Source of the DNA: Paeniglutamicibacter sulfureus
GTDB taxonomy: Bacteria; Actinomycetota; Actinomycetes; Actinomycetales; Micrococcaceae
Assembly: GCF_039535115.1 (NCBI RefSeq)
Contig: NZ_BAAAWO010000001.1
Span: forward strand, 1,488,001 to 1,552,000
DNA: 64,000 nucleotides
Direction: 5' to 3'
Part shown: piece by piece, positions 61,825-64,000 of the stretch
How the letters are laid out: every line of letters starts with the position of its first letter
Numbering within the stretch: position 1 is the first letter of the stretch
Position numbers and translations under genes: made by a program
Notes under the pieces: generated by a model
Databases searched by the model: none
Told to the model about the DNA's origin: nothing
What the model saw: only the letters and a program-made list of their open reading frames with translations

Positions 61825-62817
61825 TCATCGGCAGGAAGCCAGGTGCGCCACGATCCCGTGGTGGTCGGTGCCGGGCACCGAGAAGCGCTCCGAGTCGAGC
61901 ACCGCCAGACCGCGAACCAGGACATGGTCGATCCCCGCGAACGCGGGCAGGCCCATGTCGGCGGGCCAGGTGGCCCCCGCCCATGGTCCCAACCTCGGGG
62001 AGGCTTCCACAAGGCCGGCTGCAAGTGCCCGGAATTGCGGGTGCGCGGCCGTGGCGTTGAAGTCCCCCGCCATCACCAGCGGCATCCCGTTCTGTTCATG
62101 CTTCCAGGCCCCGAGCTCTTGCAGGGTGCCTGCCCAGGACGACGGCGAGTAGGTCGGCGGCGCCGGATGGACACCGGCGACCCGGATGGGACCTGCCAGC
62201 GGATGTTCGATGACGGCCACGGGAACGTCGAAGAGTGCACCGTCCGACTGCAGCGCCGCCGCTGCCTCTTCCTGCAGCGGGTGCCTGGAGAGGATCACGG
62301 TGTCCACGCTTCCGCCCGTGACCACTTTTCCCGTCCGGTGCGTGTACTCCCATGTGGGAAACCCTGCTGCCAGCGCCGTGAGCATCGGTTCGCTGGACTC
62401 GACAAGCACCAGCACATCCGGGGCCGAGCCGCGGATCACCTCGGCCAGCGAGGACGTGTCGGCGCGTCCGTGCTCGGCGTTCAGCGAAAGCACGCGCACC
62501 TGCTCCCCCGGCGTGCACCTCGTCCCGGTCACCGACCCCACGACAGGCGCCATGACCGGTGCCAGCGAGGCGGCGGCAAGGACCAGCAACACCGCGGCCG
62601 GAACGAAGGCGCGGCGCAACGCCAGGAAGAGGAAGACGAGCAGGGCGGCCAAGCACCACAGCGGCAGCAGTGCCTGCAACACCGCCAGGATCCTGAAAGG
62701 ACCCAAGGAGAGGTGCGGCAGCGCGGCCAGGAACACTCCGGGAACCAGCACCGGAACCAGGCGCAGGGCCAGCGGTCTCCGCATCCTTGCCGGGTTTGCC
62801 CTTCGAGTGCTTCCCAC
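61825..62817 (-). CDS. Membrane-anchored endonuclease/exonuclease/phosphatase-family protein
   Basis: About 330 residues. The first 90 residues contain about three hydrophobic spans (LVPVLVPGVFLAALPHL; AVLQALLPLWCLAALLVFLF; FVPAAVLLVLAAASLAPVMA). The rest is an EEP-fold domain: VRVLSLNAEHGRADT, VLVLVESSE, VMAGDFNATAAHPQFR, GIDHVLVRG and the final DHHGIVAHL, which together give the metal-binding and catalytic residues. The active domain probably faces outside. Substrate (nucleic acid, phospholipid or other phosphodiester) unknown. The GTG start is uncertain; an ATG at 62784 is possible. It sits between rpsQ and rplN, splitting the ribosomal cluster. Confidence 0.8.
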   Translation of the reverse strand: MGSTRRANPARMRRPLALRLVPVLVPGVFLAALPHLSLGPFRILAVLQALLPLWCLAALLVFLFLALRRAFVPAAVLLVLAAASLAPVMAPVVGSVTGTRCTPGEQVRVLSLNAEHGRADTSSLAEVIRGSAPDVLVLVESSEPMLTALAAGFPTWEYTHRTGKVVTGGSVDTVILSRHPLQEEAAAALQSDGALFDVPVAVIEHPLAGPIRVAGVHPAPPTYSPSSWAGTLQELGAWKHEQNGMPLVMAGDFNATAAHPQFRALAAGLVEASPRLGPWAGATWPADMGLPAFAGIDHVLVRGLAVLDSERFSVPGTDHHGIVAHLASCR

Positions 62818-62904
62818 CGGTGCCCCGCCCCCGTTGCCTGTCCCGCGGAACCGGTTCGGTTCACGCCAAGGCACCCATGCTACCGGCGGTAGTTGTGGGG
62901 AAAC

Positions 62905-62957
62905 GCAAAACACCCCGGCACCGGCTGGATAGATCCAGCGGTACCGGGGTGTTTTGC
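62905..62957 (-). terminator. Terminator after rpsQ
   Basis: A long hairpin (GCAAAACACCCCGG paired with CCGGGGTGTTTTGC, continuing through ACCG/GGT and CTGGAT/ATCCAG) follows the rpsQ stop by 36 bases on the minus strand and carries its own A/T-rich outer arms. It ends the S10 operon here. Confidence 0.85.
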
Positions 62958-62992
62958 TTGGTTCACGTCAGAGTGAAAACCAGCGAAAGGGC

Positions 62993-63280
62993 TTACTTGG
63001 CCTTTTCGAGGATTTCCACGAGGCGCCAGCGCTTGTCGGCAGACAGCGGGCGGGTCTCGGCAATGAGAACGAGGTCGCCGATACCGGCGCTGTTCTCTTC
63101 GTCGTGAGCCTTGACGTTCTTGTTGCGACGCATGACCTTGCCGTAGAGGGCGTGCTTTACACGGTCCTCGACGTCAACGACGATGGTCTTCTGCATCTTG
63201 TCGGAAACCACGTACCCGCGGAGGGTCTTGCGGTCGTTGCGCTCTGAAGCTGCATCCACGACGTTCTCCTTCTCGCTCAT
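62993..63280 (-). CDS. rpsQ: 30S ribosomal protein S17
   Basis: 95 residues. Core sequence [27 protein letters not shown] and [24 protein letters not shown] is typical. It overlaps rpmC by one base (start/stop) and is the last gene of the S10 operon before a terminator. Confidence 0.97.
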   Translation of the reverse strand: MSEKENVVDAASERNDRKTLRGYVVSDKMQKTIVVDVEDRVKHALYGKVMRRNKNVKAHDEENSAGIGDLVLIAETRPLSADKRWRLVEILEKAK

Positions 63281-63591
63281 TACTTGGCTTCCTCAGTTGC
63301 TTCTTCGGTAGCTTCGGCCTTCTTGGAAGACTTCTTGGTCTTCTTGGCTTCTTCTACCGGGACAACAACATCTGCACGAATGCCCAGCTCGCGTTCGCGA
63401 AGTACCGTGTAGATACGTGCGATGTCGCGCTTGACAGACTTCAGGTTGCCGTGCGATTCGAGCTGACCGGTGGCCGACTGGAAACGGAGGTTGAACAACT
63501 CCTCCTTGGCCTTCTTGAGCTCCTCGACCAGACGGGCGTTATCAAAGCCGTCCAGTGCTTCGGTTGCTAGATCCTTGGATCCGATTGCCAT
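63280..63591 (-). CDS. rpmC: 50S ribosomal protein L29
   Basis: 103 residues, longer than usual (about 65) because of a C-terminal Lys/Glu/Thr-rich tail of about 35 residues ([20 protein letters not shown]). The core has [20 protein letters not shown] and [16 protein letters not shown]. Such tails on L29 occur in Micrococcaceae. It lies 3 bases from rplP. Confidence 0.96.
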   Translation of the reverse strand: MAIGSKDLATEALDGFDNARLVEELKKAKEELFNLRFQSATGQLESHGNLKSVKRDIARIYTVLRERELGIRADVVVPVEEAKKTKKSSKKAEATEEATEEAK

Positions 63592-63594
63592 TCC

Positions 63595-64000
63595 TTATTC
63601 ACCACCTTCGCGACGCACAATGCGTGCCTTCAACGGCAGCTTGTGGATTGCCAGGCGCAATGCCTCGCGTGCTACCTCATCACTGACGCCGGAGAGTTCG
63701 AAGAGAACCCGTCCCGGCTTTACGTTTGCGACCCACCATTCCGGCGAACCCTTACCGGAACCCATGCGGGTTTCGGCAGGCTTCTTGGTCAGCGGACGGT
63801 CCGGATAAATGTTGATCCAGACCTTACCGCCACGCTTGATGTGGCGGGTCATTGCGATACGAGCTGCCTCGATCTGGCGGTTGGTAACGTAGGCCGGTGT
63901 AAGGGCCTGGATACCGTACTCACCGAAGGCTACCGTGGTACCGCCCGAAGCTGCGCCACTCCGATTGGGGTGGTGCTGCTTGCGGTACTTTACTCGGCGT
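63595..64000 (-). CDS. rplP: 50S ribosomal protein L16 (partial)
   Basis: The 5' end lies beyond the window edge, missing only a few codons. The visible part runs from [15 protein letters not shown] through [20 protein letters not shown] and [20 protein letters not shown] to the family's C-terminus ([19 protein letters not shown]). No defect is seen. It is followed closely by rpmC and rpsQ. Confidence 0.97.
   Translation of the reverse strand, partial: RRVKYRKQHHPNRSGAASGGTTVAFGEYGIQALTPAYVTNRQIEAARIAMTRHIKRGGKVWINIYPDRPLTKKPAETRMGSGKGSPEWWVANVKPGRVLFELSGVSDEVAREALRLAIHKLPLKARIVRREGGE

Noticed and set aside
1-64000. tRNA, rRNA or riboswitch genes
   Set aside because: No cloverleaf, rRNA core segment or known riboswitch consensus was seen by eye; a covariance-model scan would be needed to exclude small RNAs.

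Overview
The window is high-GC, densely coded DNA from an actinobacterium. Gene content and order (rpsQ/rplN/spc/secY-adk, infA-rpmJ-rpsM-rpsK-rpoA-rplQ-truA, rplM-rpsI, acpS-nnr near glmS, a DUF664/DinB thiol-transferase-like protein) fit a Micrococcaceae member of the Arthrobacter / Paeniglutamicibacter / Glutamicibacter type. The species assignment is inference; no database search was possible.

Layout. 1-10.1 kb: amino-sugar and envelope precursor genes (glmS, acpS, bifunctional nnr, ugd, glmM), interrupted at 4.9-7.2 kb by a lower-GC patch with an unknown secreted protein and a probable small membrane protein. 10.2-25.3 kb: a complete sialic acid module. It has a secreted multidomain sialidase, nagB, two GntR regulators (one UTRA, one FCD), a SatABCD-type ABC importer with a fused permease-ATPase, then nanA, nanK, nanE and a second, leaderless-secretion (cytoplasmic) sialidase in one overlapping operon. 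A sequence motif just downstream of the predicted promoters of the secreted sialidase and of the transporter operon looks like a shared repressor operator. 25.3-26.7 kb: an IS with repeated sub-terminal motifs abutting the second sialidase. 26.8-29.7 kb: small HTH protein, a divergent acetate kinase, cold-shock protein, small acidic protein. 29.9-31.9 kb: an IS1634-family element with a 6-bp target duplication, inserted exactly at the stop codon of the next gene.

31.9-45.0 kb: two giant paralogous secreted animal-type heme peroxidases with RTX calcium-binding repeats (1880 and 1828 aa). They differ by an internal insertion of three cell-wall-binding-2 repeats in one and a run of about seven 69-70-residue C-terminal repeats in the other; a lipoprotein gene and decayed gene fragments lie between them. 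45.5-47.2 kb: a secreted M23 peptidase with a very long Pro/Lys/Glu tail.

47.2-64.0 kb: translation and export genes on the minus strand (rplP partial, rpmC, rpsQ; an exonuclease-endonuclease-phosphatase membrane protein; rplN to rplO; secY-adk; map; infA to rplQ; truA; rplM-rpsI). Strong hairpins divide this into several transcription units, and rpsN is missing from its usual place between rplE and rpsH.

Working together: the secreted sialidase would free sialic acid, SatABCD import it, NanA cleave it to ManNAc plus pyruvate, NanK phosphorylate it, NanE epimerise it to GlcNAc-6-P, and (after NagA, not in this window) NagB produce fructose-6-P. GlmS and GlmM lead the other way, to cell-wall precursors.
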